Shown: positions 24,251 to 33,405 of the stretch, in pieces
Numbering within the stretch: position 1 is the stretch's first letter
Layout: the number at the start of each line of letters is the position of its first letter
Assembly (NCBI RefSeq): GCF_008629695.1
Contig: NZ_VWSH01000002.1
Span: 465,410 to 529,409 of the forward strand
DNA length: 64,000 bases
From: Taibaiella lutea
GTDB lineage: Bacteria > Bacteroidota > Bacteroidia > Chitinophagales > Chitinophagaceae
Direction: 5' to 3'
Made by a program: the position numbers and the translations under genes
The notes under the pieces: generated by a model
Told to the model about the DNA's origin: nothing
Databases searched by the model: none
What the model saw: only the letters and a program-made list of their open reading frames with translations

Positions 24251-24332
24251 TAAAAGAAATTACAAGCGGATGAATAAATGCCGGTTAAAAATATATTTTT
24301 TCGATTGCCAGCCTACAGCAATTCATGCATAA

Positions 24333-24460
24333 TCCCTTGTGCTGCATCCTGGCGGCTGGGTTAGACAAAGTGCGCCTGTTTTTATTTCTGCTGTAGGGTT
24401 CTGTTTGTAGGATAAAAGGCGCATACAGGGGCGGGTGGCTGCCAGAGTGCCGCGTGGTTT
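24333..24460 (+). ncRNA. Candidate structured RNA, copy B
   Basis: Copy B, 212 bases downstream of copy A in the same orientation. P1: 24334-24340 with 24425-24431. The 29-base conserved strand differs from copy A at three positions. P2: 24370-24376 (GTGCGCC) with 24418-24424 (GGCGCAT), extended by TTTTAT/ATAAAA (24380-24385 with 24412-24417). P3: 24435-24439 with 24449-24453, same TGCCAGAGT loop, with a C-G to U-G change. It lacks copy A's T-run; a strong separate terminator lies at 24483-24512. Confidence 0.65.
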
Positions 24461-24482
24461 TGCCTGCAATTATTTGCAGACA

Positions 24483-24512
24483 AAAACGGCCCCGGTATTC
24501 CGGGGCCGTTTT
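24483..24512. terminator. Bidirectional intrinsic terminator
   Basis: Perfect 13-bp GC-rich stem (24483-24495 with 24500-24512), TATT loop, A and T tracts at the ends. It separates RNA copy B from the convergent PNGase F-like gene. Confidence 0.93.
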
Positions 24513-24552
24513 CTTATCGGATATTCAATTGAATATATTGGAAAGCTGCAGG

Positions 24553-25914
24553 TTAGTTTTTTACGAAAGATTTTGTAACCATAATATTTCCTTCCAGTTG
24601 AATCTTCACATAATAAACGCCATATTGCAGGGCTGTAATATCAATTGTTTTTGAATTGCCGGCCCATACCTGCTGGCCAACCATGTTGAACATTATTACT
24701 TTTTCCACTTTTTGTTCCGTACGTATATTAATCTCCTGTTTAGCAGGGTTAGGATACAATGTTGTATTTGCTGCAATTTTATTGATATCATTGACACCGA
24801 CAGGCGCTATATATTCTGTTTTACCCTGTACGTAAAGCGATAAGGGGAAATTACCTTGCCCACCTACAAATTTGGCATCGGGTACGGCTATTTTAAACGT
24901 GTGTGTACCCGGTGCAAGATTGCCGACATTAATCACGCGAATTGGAATATAAGCGCCGGGGCACCAGTTACTGAACGATTGCCATTGGGCATCTGACCTT
25001 GGAGCACTTCCGTAAATACCATTTCCCTGCGTATTATAAATCCTGTATGGCTCACAGGTCGGGAAACCCGGTTTGTATTGCAATACCTGTGTGCCGTCAA
25101 AATACACAAAATGGTTGCGCCTGTTATATTCTTCACCACCGCTGTTAGCGCCATGATTGGAAGTAATCAGGTAGATACTGGTATTATAACTACTGTCAGA
25201 AAGATTGAACGTAACAGTCTTAACGGTAGTAGTCAATGAATCGGTTGCATTGGCCTGGTAATTATTAAATGACTTTTGATTGTAAATAGGTATGATGATA
25301 TTATTATTTTCTCTCGGGGCGCTTGCATCTGTTATCAAATCAAGCGTGCCGTAAAAAACATCGCTTCTTCCGCTGCAACCCGGAATTTCATTATTGGCAG
25401 CATAAGGCACACCAAAAATTTCAAGCTCCATCCATATATCATAAATGTCTGTAATCTTATTTTCTTTTAAGATAGATGCTACATTATTGATTTCATAATT
25501 ATAGGGAACCGTATCAGGCTGCAGGTTCTTATTCATAAATGGCGTAATAAACCTGGCTATCTCAAGGCGTTTTACTGCCGTGTCGCCGGTAGTGTAGGTA
25601 GTGTCTCCTTTCGGCACAAATGCAAGGCTTACGTGTCCGCCTCTGTCATAATTATCGCAGGAGGCTTTTACAAGCACTTTCATAGAAAGTGAATTGCCTA
25701 TTTGACCTAAAACAGCTTCCGAAAGTTTTTTAGAATAAAGTGATGTTTTGAGCCTTACTGTGCCCGGAGGAGCCGGGGTAGTTGCAGTGCTAAGACCGGC
25801 ATAACCATCATAAAACAACGCAGTATCATAGATTCTGATAGTTGTTTGCGCATTTGTCTTGTGTGAAAAGGCAGCTATAGCCGCAAGGGAAAGAAGTGCA
25901 AATATTTTTTTCAT
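24553..25914 (-). CDS. Secreted PNGase F-like protein with T9SS sorting domain
   Basis: A 453-residue exported protein resembling peptide-N-glycosidase F, the enzyme that removes N-linked glycans from glycoproteins. Signal peptide 1-22 (ending KTNAQ). The C-terminal half of the catalytic part has LITSNHGANSGGEEYNRRNH, VYFDGTQV and SNWCPGAYIPI, matching the PNGase F second domain. Residues about 385-453 form a type A T9SS sorting domain (LYPNPAKQEINI, VYYVKIQLEGN). Activity on glycans is inferred from homology. It is a single gene. Confidence 0.8.
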   Translation of the reverse strand: MKKIFALLSLAAIAAFSHKTNAQTTIRIYDTALFYDGYAGLSTATTPAPPGTVRLKTSLYSKKLSEAVLGQIGNSLSMKVLVKASCDNYDRGGHVSLAFVPKGDTTYTTGDTAVKRLEIARFITPFMNKNLQPDTVPYNYEINNVASILKENKITDIYDIWMELEIFGVPYAANNEIPGCSGRSDVFYGTLDLITDASAPRENNNIIIPIYNQKSFNNYQANATDSLTTTVKTVTFNLSDSSYNTSIYLITSNHGANSGGEEYNRRNHFVYFDGTQVLQYKPGFPTCEPYRIYNTQGNGIYGSAPRSDAQWQSFSNWCPGAYIPIRVINVGNLAPGTHTFKIAVPDAKFVGGQGNFPLSLYVQGKTEYIAPVGVNDINKIAANTTLYPNPAKQEINIRTEQKVEKVIMFNMVGQQVWAGNSKTIDITALQYGVYYVKIQLEGNIMVTKSFVKN

Positions 25915-25977
25915 AACTACATTTTTATGGAGTAAATATACATGAAAATGTGGGTATTGAAAAATATTTTTACTTGT

Positions 25978-26610
25978 TTATAAGGTAAGATATTGCAGAT
26001 AAACAGCCCTGTCCATCATTTCTGCGCCCATGCTCATCAAGTGTGGATTCGGAATCTGGCAGTCGATCAACCGGTAGTTCATTTGTGTACAAAGTGCAAT
26101 TAAAGCAGCTTTTGAAGCATTTGGATAAGCGCTGAACATGCTTTCACCGCAAAAAATATCATTGATTTCCACACCGTACAATCCGCCAGCAAGCTCATCG
26201 CCTTTCCATATTTCTATGCTTTTCGCTATTCCTTTCCGGTTCAATTCAATATAGGCCTCCTGCATATCATCGTTGATCCATGTACCGTCCTGTCCCGGCC
26301 GCTGTATAGCTGCACAACTGCGGATAACGGATGAAAAAGCTTTATTGACCGTAATATTAAACACCTCTTTCCTGAACAGCCGCTGCATGCTCTTACTGAT
26401 ATTTATTTTATCAGGAAAAAGGACGCAACGCATGGGTGGCGAATACCAGAGAATAGGATCATCATCGCTGTACCAGGGAAAAATGCCGGAGGCATAAGCC
26501 AGCGTCAGCCGCTCTGCCGACAAATCGCCGCCAATGGCTAAAAGGCCGTCATCCTCCGCCAGCGCAGGATTGGGAAAGGCAATAACATCGTTTCTAAGCC
26601 GGAATAACAT
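25978..26610 (-). CDS. aat: Leucyl/phenylalanyl-tRNA-protein transferase
   Basis: Adds Leu or Phe to N-terminal Arg/Lys of proteins, marking them for the N-end rule protease ClpAP. From the ATG at 26610 the protein has 210 residues, the family's usual size; the ORF could extend seven residues upstream into AAATTCC repeats, which is less likely. The family blocks FPNPALAEDDGLLAIGGDL, ASGIFPWYSDDDPILWYSP, ELAGGLYGVEINDIFCGESM and DCQIPNPHLMSMGA are present. It is a stand-alone gene. Confidence 0.95.
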   Translation of the reverse strand: MLFRLRNDVIAFPNPALAEDDGLLAIGGDLSAERLTLAYASGIFPWYSDDDPILWYSPPMRCVLFPDKINISKSMQRLFRKEVFNITVNKAFSSVIRSCAAIQRPGQDGTWINDDMQEAYIELNRKGIAKSIEIWKGDELAGGLYGVEINDIFCGESMFSAYPNASKAALIALCTQMNYRLIDCQIPNPHLMSMGAEMMDRAVYLQYLTL

Positions 26611-26733
26611 GGTTAAAAATTCAAATTCCAAATTCCAAATTCCAAAAGATCAGATTTTGAACGGTGTCTTGAAGAGTAATCACAGGAATTTTAGTGTTAT
26701 CTGTAAAAGCTCTTTATGGTAATTACTCAAAAA

Positions 26734-26768
26734 AGACAGATTCCCGTTTTAAAAATGGAAATCTGTCT
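26734..26768 (-). terminator. Intrinsic terminator after the Prc-type protease
   Basis: Twelve-bp stem with one mismatch (26734-26745 with 26757-26768), followed on the minus strand by a T-run. Confidence 0.85.
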
Positions 26769-26838
26769 CTTTTATTAATATTGATTCAAAAATGCAACCG
26801 CTTTGGTTCTTGATTTTTGGAATTTGCTTCCTGGAATT

Positions 26839-29058
26839 TTAATCCAATGTTGTCTTTTTGATGTTTACAACATTGGTAGGTGTTGTAATCCAGTCAAACA
26901 TAACATTTGCTGTTTCTGAAAGATAAACATCTTTCTGCAATGCTTTCAACCAGTCTTTATTTTTTGCTTTAGACGTAGTATCCACATTGATTCTGCTCAT
27001 GTCTGCATTCAGGTTGCTTACCGTAATCGGGCTTGCAATTTTATCAAGATCTTCAATTTTCTTTGATAATGCCTGTGATTCTTTTTGTTTCTCAATGTAT
27101 TTTGCTTCATTCAGCGAAACCACATTGTTGTCTTGTTGTTTCTTCAGTCTTTCGCCTGTTTGCTGAATGATTTTGAATGTTTCATTATCTGCAACTCTTT
27201 TTTCGCTGTTCTTTCTTAAGAAATCAAGCGCGGGCGGGGCAGACCATAAGCTGTATTCAGACGGATTAATTTTGTCCCAGGGCAATGCGGCAGGATCTTT
27301 GCGTTCGCCTATATTATCCAGTTGCTCATAAGGATCGGGCAGGTTTACATCGGGAGCCACACCTCTTAACTGTGTGGAACCGCCGTTTATCCGGTAGAAT
27401 TTCTGAATAGTTAGTTTCAGTGAACCGATGCCATTGTATTGTGCATCGCCGCCTTTGGCTTTATTGAATGCTGCAATAATCTGATCTCTGATGTCGCCGT
27501 TTACAAACTGATCCAACGAAACCAGTTTTTGTACGGTACCCTTCCCGAAGGTATTGGTACCGATGATAACTGCGCGACCATAATCCTGCATAGCAGCAGC
27601 CATAATTTCAGATGCTGAAGCGCTTCCGTTGTTGACCATAATGGCAAGCGGACCTGTATATATAGGTTGTGAAGCCTGACTTTTCAGCGTTACGGACTGG
27701 TTGCCGCTGCCTCTTACCTGCACCACAGGACCTTTACCTATAAAGATACCCGCCATATCCACCACATCGGTCAATGAACCACCGCCGTTATTTCTAAGGT
27801 CTAATACGATGCCATCTACTTTTTCAGTCATCAGTTTTACAACCTCATTTTGTACATCGCGGGCACTGCTGTGACCACTTCCGTTGCCGTTAAAATCGGC
27901 GTAGAATTCAGGCAGATAGATATAACCTATCCTTTTGCCTTTGTTTTCAACAATTGCAGATTTTGCAAAAGTGTCTTCGAGGTCAACTTTACCGCGTATA
28001 ATCGGAATAACTTCCGTTGTTCCATCGGCGTGTTTAACGGTTAACCTTACTTCCGTATTTTCTTTTCCTCTTATTAGTTTTACCACCTCATCGGTTTCCA
28101 TTCCGTCAATATCAACAGGTGCCTGTTCGCCCTGTGCCACTTTAAGAATGATATCGTCTGCTTTCAGGTGGCCTTGTTTCCATGAAGGGCTGCCTGTAAT
28201 AATAGCAGCTACTTTTATTTTGCCGTCTTCCTGTTGTTGTAAGGATGCACCAATACCTATAAAGCTACCTGACATCATCTCATCAAAGCGTTTTTTATCT
28301 TCAGGCGGTAAGAAATCAGTATGCGGATCTTCCGTTCCCGTAATGCTGTTGATGAACAAAGCAAAACGGTCATTGTCATTTAATTTTTTCAGGCGTTTGA
28401 AGAATCTGTCCTGTATTTTTAAAGTATTGTCGCGCGCTTCTTTTTCAAGTGTTGCAAAGTTTTTCGCTTTGTAGTTGGCTGAATCTTTTACTTTTTTGTC
28501 TTCGGCATCTTTCAGGTCTATGTATTTAGCCAGTACATTGTATTTCAGGTATTCCTCCCAACGATTTTTCATTTCAGCATCGTTTTTAGGATAAGTCGTT
28601 TTCTTGCTGTCCAGCTCTAATTGTTCGTTGCCGTTAAATGTAAAGGGCTTTTGTAAAATGGCCTTGTAGTAACCTTCGGCATCGTTGACGCGTTTAACGA
28701 AAATGGCATTTACGGCATCAAAGAATTCCAATGAATTATCTTTTATTTCATCGTCAATCTCGTTCCTGTATTTCTGCAGGCTATTGATATCTTCCTGTGT
28801 GAAAAATTTCTTGCCGTAATCAAGGTTTTCTAATGTCTTGTCATAAACGGATTGGGAAAAAATATCGTCAATAGCGCGTGGTGCAAAATGGCCTTTATCC
28901 AATACGGCCATTACGGTATTTAAAATTACTTTGTTTTCATCTTCGTTACCGGTCGTCTTTGGATCATCGCCACCTAAATACCTGAAAGAAAAAAATACAG
29001 CAAGGGCTGAAAGTATTAAGGTAGGTATCAGAATCTTGTTTCTCATGAATCGCAACAT
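26839..29058 (-). CDS. prc: Carboxy-terminal processing protease, Prc/Tsp type
   Basis: A periplasmic tail-specific serine protease that degrades or matures exported proteins. The 739 residues match the long Prc form: membrane anchor or signal 8-26, helical N-domain to about 225, PDZ about 262-345, catalytic domain with Ser481 (NGSASASEIM) and Lys506 (NTFGKG) at the expected 25-residue spacing, and a C-terminal DUF3340-like extension to the end. This is the second S41 protease of the window; CtpA-like 1767-3425 is shorter. Monocistronic, with its own terminator. Confidence 0.93.
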   Translation of the reverse strand: MLRFMRNKILIPTLILSALAVFFSFRYLGGDDPKTTGNEDENKVILNTVMAVLDKGHFAPRAIDDIFSQSVYDKTLENLDYGKKFFTQEDINSLQKYRNEIDDEIKDNSLEFFDAVNAIFVKRVNDAEGYYKAILQKPFTFNGNEQLELDSKKTTYPKNDAEMKNRWEEYLKYNVLAKYIDLKDAEDKKVKDSANYKAKNFATLEKEARDNTLKIQDRFFKRLKKLNDNDRFALFINSITGTEDPHTDFLPPEDKKRFDEMMSGSFIGIGASLQQQEDGKIKVAAIITGSPSWKQGHLKADDIILKVAQGEQAPVDIDGMETDEVVKLIRGKENTEVRLTVKHADGTTEVIPIIRGKVDLEDTFAKSAIVENKGKRIGYIYLPEFYADFNGNGSGHSSARDVQNEVVKLMTEKVDGIVLDLRNNGGGSLTDVVDMAGIFIGKGPVVQVRGSGNQSVTLKSQASQPIYTGPLAIMVNNGSASASEIMAAAMQDYGRAVIIGTNTFGKGTVQKLVSLDQFVNGDIRDQIIAAFNKAKGGDAQYNGIGSLKLTIQKFYRINGGSTQLRGVAPDVNLPDPYEQLDNIGERKDPAALPWDKINPSEYSLWSAPPALDFLRKNSEKRVADNETFKIIQQTGERLKKQQDNNVVSLNEAKYIEKQKESQALSKKIEDLDKIASPITVSNLNADMSRINVDTTSKAKNKDWLKALQKDVYLSETANVMFDWITTPTNVVNIKKTTLD

Positions 29059-29363
29059 ATCTGTATTAATAATTGTTTTTTTGATTAAACGTCAATAGCA
29101 AATGTAAAGTATTTATGCGTTAAGAAAAGGTGAAGCAGCAAAATACCCCGATTAGGGGTATAGCCTATATCTATCATAGCTTTAACGCAATAAGACTCAA
29201 TGGTTTTGACACGGTTTTAGAGACAAATTCTATTAAAAATTGTTTAAACAAAAAGGTTAAATAGCCGCATTTTGGAAGAATTAAATTATCTCTTTGCTTT
29301 ATAGGATGCAAAATCTGCGATAATCAGTTATTTGCTTAAAGTGAAAAGCAGGGATATCAAAAA
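29059..29363. other. Intergenic region upstream of prc
   Basis: About 300 AT-rich bases between prc and the trmB terminator, all upstream of prc on the minus strand. I see no gene, repeat or clear promoter motif. Confidence 0.4.
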
Positions 29364-29381
29364 GCCACGCAATCGCGTGGC
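29364..29381 (-). terminator. Intrinsic terminator after trmB
   Basis: Seven-bp GC-rich stem GCCACGC/GCGTGGC with AATC loop, followed on the minus strand by TTTTTGA. Confidence 0.88.
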
Positions 29382-29404
29382 CTTACAACTATTTTGTTTT
29401 GATT

Positions 29405-30133
29405 TTAGTTATCATCATCATCATCTTCCATCACTTCATCGTTCCCAATAAACATTTCTTTCAGGATGGCTTCTTTTTCCTTTGGCAATTCCTTGTTCAA
29501 TTTGAATTTCAGGTAATGAATCCGGTTGCTGCCCGCAATATCAAGCCCTTCATAATGTGTTTTGATAGAAAGCTCCGCAGATGCATCGCCTTTGGCATAA
29601 ATATTGTCGTCATCGACCAGAATTTCTAATTCATACAGATCAATTACAGCTTTGGTGAAATTATATAAATCGGGACTGTCAGTTTTCAGGTTGATGGTAG
29701 CGTCAGGTGTTGTGATTTGCTGATACAAACGCAGGAACCTTGGGTAAGTAAGGCGTTTTTTCATCCTTGAGGCACGCAATTGCGGATCTGGGAATGTTAT
29801 CCAGATTTCATGCACTTCGCCGGGGGCAAAATAATCGGTAATTTTATCTATATGCGAACGCAAAAAAGCAACATTGGTCAACCCGTCGTCTATAGCTGTT
29901 TTGGCGCCGCGCCAAATCCGGTTGCCTTTTAAGTCTATACCGATAAAATTTCTGTCAGGATATAAACGTCCCAGTCCTACAGAGTATTCACCTTTGCCGC
30001 AGGCCAATTCAAGTGTAACCGGATTATCATTTCCGAAATGATTTTTCCAATTGCCCTGCATATCTTTAGGATATTCCAATACATTGTCAAAGCCCTTTAT
30101 AGCTTCAAAGCGGATTAATTTCTTTTGTCCCAA
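29405..30133 (-). CDS. trmB: tRNA (guanine-N7-)-methyltransferase
   Basis: Forms m7G46 in the variable loop of tRNAs using S-adenosylmethionine. 242 residues. The SAM site ELACGKGEYSVGLGRLYP, the second-strand GIDLKGNRIW, and the catalytic/substrate blocks EIWITFPDPQ and LKTDSPDLY are all present. The C-terminus adds a short strongly acidic tail (EVMEDDDDDN) not needed for the fold. It is followed by a terminator and preceded by a 150-base gap. Confidence 0.94.
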   Translation of the reverse strand: MGQKKLIRFEAIKGFDNVLEYPKDMQGNWKNHFGNDNPVTLELACGKGEYSVGLGRLYPDRNFIGIDLKGNRIWRGAKTAIDDGLTNVAFLRSHIDKITDYFAPGEVHEIWITFPDPQLRASRMKKRLTYPRFLRLYQQITTPDATINLKTDSPDLYNFTKAVIDLYELEILVDDDNIYAKGDASAELSIKTHYEGLDIAGSNRIHYLKFKLNKELPKEKEAILKEMFIGNDEVMEDDDDDN

Positions 30134-30279
30134 TCTTGATTATTTTGAAGAAGGGCAAAATTAGTTTATAGTTTTTGAATTTTGAAGATTATGGATAATT
30201 GTTAAAAACCTAAACGTTTTTCAATGTAATACAATAGTAAATGATGATAAACAGATATTGCTTCATTTCAAAGATGATT

Positions 30280-30732
30280 TTAATACAAATCCTCGATCAG
30301 ATATTTTCTGTCGTTAAACTGAAAAGTATCGCCCTTTTTCAAATCTTTCATCTCCGCGTAAATCGGAGCTTTGGTAGAAATGCCAAATATTGTTTTTTCG
30401 CCAACTTCTACTTTTTCACTCGACACGGCAATGAAGAAAATCAAATGATTGGTAACCACTATTGCGCCGGGAGCTACAACGTTGTTTTCTGTTTTGTCAT
30501 CCAATAAGGTAAGATATGCCATCTCCTGTTTTGCAAAAGCAAGCTCATTTTCCAATGCAGCTAAAATGTCCAGCTTTGTTCCGCTCCGGTTTTCAGTTTG
30601 ACTGGCAGATTCGTTGCGGCTGAATGCATCTATATTTCTATCAGCAACTCTTTTGGTGAAATTTTCTATCAAATCCTGTTGTTTTTGAATGCATGCCTTC
30701 AATGCCGTCGATTTACTTATTCTATGTTTCAT
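30280..30732 (-). CDS. GreA/GreB-like protein
   Basis: A 150-residue protein with an N-terminal helical region (about 1-88) and a C-terminal FKBP-like Gre domain (about 88-150) recognisable from VVAPGAIVVTNHLIFFIAV, ISTKAPIYAEMKDLKKGDTF and the end YLIEDLY. Gre factors enter the RNA polymerase secondary channel. The coiled-coil tip residues needed for transcript cleavage are not obvious, so it may act as an anti-cleavage or regulatory Gre homologue. It is sometimes wrongly named 3-oxoacyl-ACP synthase in databases. Confidence 0.7.
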   Translation of the reverse strand: MKHRISKSTALKACIQKQQDLIENFTKRVADRNIDAFSRNESASQTENRSGTKLDILAALENELAFAKQEMAYLTLLDDKTENNVVAPGAIVVTNHLIFFIAVSSEKVEVGEKTIFGISTKAPIYAEMKDLKKGDTFQFNDRKYLIEDLY

Positions 30733-31338
30733 TTTGCTTTATTTATTTAAATTTAGGCATAAAGATATATTGTTTTAGATTATCAATGTTTTTTGAAAAA
30801 TAAAAAGCGACTCTATTTAATTGCATAGCGCGTTTTGAATCTGATCGAAGTGCTTAATCAAAATGATTTCTTATGCTTAATAAATGCTGTGCAGTTATTG
30901 CATAAGTCTTGTTTGATGCTGTATAGTTTCTTGCTATTATAAGTTGGAAGGTTCGTCTTTTGAAAAATTTGTGTTTGAAAAATTTTAAAATTCGAATTTT
31001 AACCAGGTTATTTCCTGATTTTAACTTTTTCTAAAATACAATGCAGGCTTATATCTGACTGCTACAAATGTGATTTTTTTTTTAAAAAATTTTATGAGTA
31101 AATAATTGTCTATCAAACAAAATTAAACACTTTGCGTTTTGTAGATAAATGATTCAGAATAGTGAACAGGAGATTTAGCCAAACATTTGGGGGATCGCTT
31201 TCTTAATTTGATTTTAAAAGATAAGAAAGTTGCGGACAGCTTAAATTTCCCTCCAGATTCAGGTAAAAATAAAAAGCTCGATTTGTGGATTTATTCACTA
31301 TTTTTAAAAGTACAAAAATTTAACCGCGTCTCTATTTT
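30733..31338. other. 606-base AT-rich region upstream of the kai operon
   Basis: The longest gene-free stretch in the window. It holds many A/T runs (for example T10 near 31075) and no recognisable gene, repeat or hairpin. ACACTTTG at 31128-31135 is two mismatches from TAnnTTTG; nothing closer to kaiC matches the consensus. Such length and composition are compatible with a regulated promoter, which is inference. Confidence 0.4.
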
Positions 31339-33075
31339 ATGTTTATGGCAGTAACTGATGCAAATGAAAATCATGCATTCAGACATGAATCTTTGCAAAA
31401 AACTTTAACCGGTATTCCGGGATTGGATGATATAACGATGGGAGGCCTTCCCAAAGGCAGGCCTACATTAGTCTGTGGCGGACCTGGCTGTGGCAAGACT
31501 TTATTTTCATTAGAGTTTATAGTAAAGGGTGCTTTACAATTTAATGAACCGGGTGTATTCATGGCTTTCGAAGAAAAAGCCGACGAACTTGCTGCGAATG
31601 TGGTATCCTTAGGATTTGATTTGGAAGAGTTGCAGCGAGAGAAGAAAGTGAAGATTGATTATGTCCATGTTGATAAATCAGAAATAGAAGAAACGGGAGA
31701 ATATAACCTGGATGGTCTTTTTATAAGATTGGGCTACGCAATTGACAGTATTGGCGCCAAACGTGTAGTACTGGATACTATTGAGAACCTTTTCTCAGGA
31801 TTATCGAATGAAGGGATTTTGCGTTCAGAATTAAGAAGGCTGTTTCAGTGGCTGAAAGAGAAGGGTGTGACGGCTATCATTACCGGTGAAAGAGGTGAAA
31901 ATACGTTGACACGTCAGGGTTTGGAAGAGTATGTTTCCGATTGCGTTATATTGTTGGATCACAGAGTCATCAATCAGATATCAACCAGAAGATTAAGGAT
32001 TGTAAAATACCGCGGTTCTTTACATGGAACAAATGAATACCCTTTCCTGATTGATGATGAAGGGATTTCTGTTTTACCTGTTACATCTCTTACATTAAAC
32101 AAGAAAGTTTCAAGCGAAAGTATTTCATCCGGCATTGATGAGCTGAATAATATGATGAGCAAGAATGGCTTTTTCAGAGGTTCAAGTATTCTGGTATCAG
32201 GAACGGCCGGTACGGGGAAAACAAGTATAGCAGGCAGCTTCATTGATGCTTCTTGTAAGAACAAAGAAAAATGTCTGTTTTTTGCCTTTGAAGAATCTCC
32301 GGCACAGATCATACGTAACATGTCTTCCATCAATATAGATCTTCAGGCTCATATTGACAGCGGATTACTGGAATTTTTTGCGTCGCGGCCAACGCTATAT
32401 GGTTTGGAAATGCACCTTGTAGCTATTCATAAAGCTATTAAAAAAAGCAAGCCTTCCGTTGTTGTGCTGGATCCGATTACAAACCTTATAACGGTAGGGT
32501 CGGTAAGTGAAGTAAAAGCAATGCTGGTAAGGCTTATTGACTTTTTACAGGAAGAACAGATAACAGTAATGTTTACCGCTTTGAGCATGAATACTATTGT
32601 GAACGACCAGACAGATGAAGGCGTTTCTTCATTGGTAGATTGCTGGCTTATGATTAAAGATATAGAAAGCAATGGTGAACGGAACAGAGGGTTGTATATC
32701 ATGAAATCGAGAGGAATGCAGCATAGTAATCAGATTCGTGAGTTTGTTATTACTGACCACGGACTTGAATTGATAGATGTTTATCTTGGCCCTGACGGAA
32801 TATTGACAGGTTCGGCGAGAGAAGCTCAGATATTGCAGGAAGAAACGGGTGAGGTATTGCATACAAATGCTTTGGGAAGAAAAGACAGAGAATTGCTGCG
32901 CAGAAGGAAGGTGCTGGAAGCTAAGATCGATAGTTTACGCTTTGAGTTTGAGTCAGCTGAAGAAGAATTGAATAAGGTATATATAGAAGAAGAACTGAAG
33001 AAAGAGTTTATGGAGCAGACACGTCAGAAAATGACGGACATCAGAAAGGGTGCAGGTTACAGAAATGAAAAATAG
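31339..33075 (+). CDS. kaiC: KaiC-like double RecA-domain ATPase/kinase
   Basis: A 578-residue KaiC homologue with two RecA-type domains. CI has Walker A GGPGCGKT (47-54) and catalytic Glu78-Glu79; CII has GTAGTGKT (288-295) and Glu318-Glu319. The sites equivalent to cyanobacterial Ser431/Thr432 are Ser430-Ser431 in DEGVSSLVD, so autophosphorylation is plausible. The C-terminus (about 510-570) is a charged coiled coil rather than the KaiA-binding tail, and no kaiA is present. First gene of a tight operon with two kaiB genes and a histidine kinase. Confidence 0.93.
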   Translation: MFMAVTDANENHAFRHESLQKTLTGIPGLDDITMGGLPKGRPTLVCGGPGCGKTLFSLEFIVKGALQFNEPGVFMAFEEKADELAANVVSLGFDLEELQREKKVKIDYVHVDKSEIEETGEYNLDGLFIRLGYAIDSIGAKRVVLDTIENLFSGLSNEGILRSELRRLFQWLKEKGVTAIITGERGENTLTRQGLEEYVSDCVILLDHRVINQISTRRLRIVKYRGSLHGTNEYPFLIDDEGISVLPVTSLTLNKKVSSESISSGIDELNNMMSKNGFFRGSSILVSGTAGTGKTSIAGSFIDASCKNKEKCLFFAFEESPAQIIRNMSSINIDLQAHIDSGLLEFFASRPTLYGLEMHLVAIHKAIKKSKPSVVVLDPITNLITVGSVSEVKAMLVRLIDFLQEEQITVMFTALSMNTIVNDQTDEGVSSLVDCWLMIKDIESNGERNRGLYIMKSRGMQHSNQIREFVITDHGLELIDVYLGPDGILTGSAREAQILQEETGEVLHTNALGRKDRELLRRRKVLEAKIDSLRFEFESAEEELNKVYIEEELKKEFMEQTRQKMTDIRKGAGYRNEK

Positions 33076-33099
33076 TGGGGATAATTATTACAGCAAAAA

Positions 33100-33396
33100 A
33101 TGAATAACGTGGATAAATCGTATGAACTAAGGTTATATGTTGCAGGTAAGACATCGAAATCAATAGCTGCTTTGAACAATCTTAAGCGTTACTGTGAGGA
33201 ACATCTTAAAGGCATATATAGTATCGAAGTAATTGATCTTTTAGAACATCCTCAATTGGCGGAAGGAGATCAGATTCTTGCTGTGCCGACATTGGTAAAA
33301 AAAGTGCCGGAACCGGTTCGCAAGATTATCGGTGACCTGTCGAATGAAGAGAAAGTTTTGGTGGGATTAGATATCCGGAGTAAAATTCAAATTTAA
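33100..33396 (+). CDS. kaiB: KaiB-like protein 1
   Basis: A 98-residue thioredoxin-fold protein close to canonical Kai[21 protein letters not shown], a middle [18 protein letters not shown] and the C-terminal block [20 protein letters not shown]. In cyanobacteria KaiB switches fold and binds the KaiC CI ring. It lies 24 bases after kaiC and 9 before the second kaiB. The closer match to canonical KaiB makes it the better candidate for direct KaiC binding. Confidence 0.93.
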   Translation: MNNVDKSYELRLYVAGKTSKSIAALNNLKRYCEEHLKGIYSIEVIDLLEHPQLAEGDQILAVPTLVKKVPEPVRKIIGDLSNEEKVLVGLDIRSKIQI

Positions 33397-33405
33397 AAGG
33401 TATCT

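Noticed and set aside
26611-26644. Short AAATTCC repeats before aat as a regulatory array
   Set aside because: Only three to four loose copies of a 7-base word; too simple to support a function.
30733-31338. A missed gene or kaiA-like gene before kaiC
   Set aside because: No frame of useful length with normal composition exists in this AT-rich stretch.
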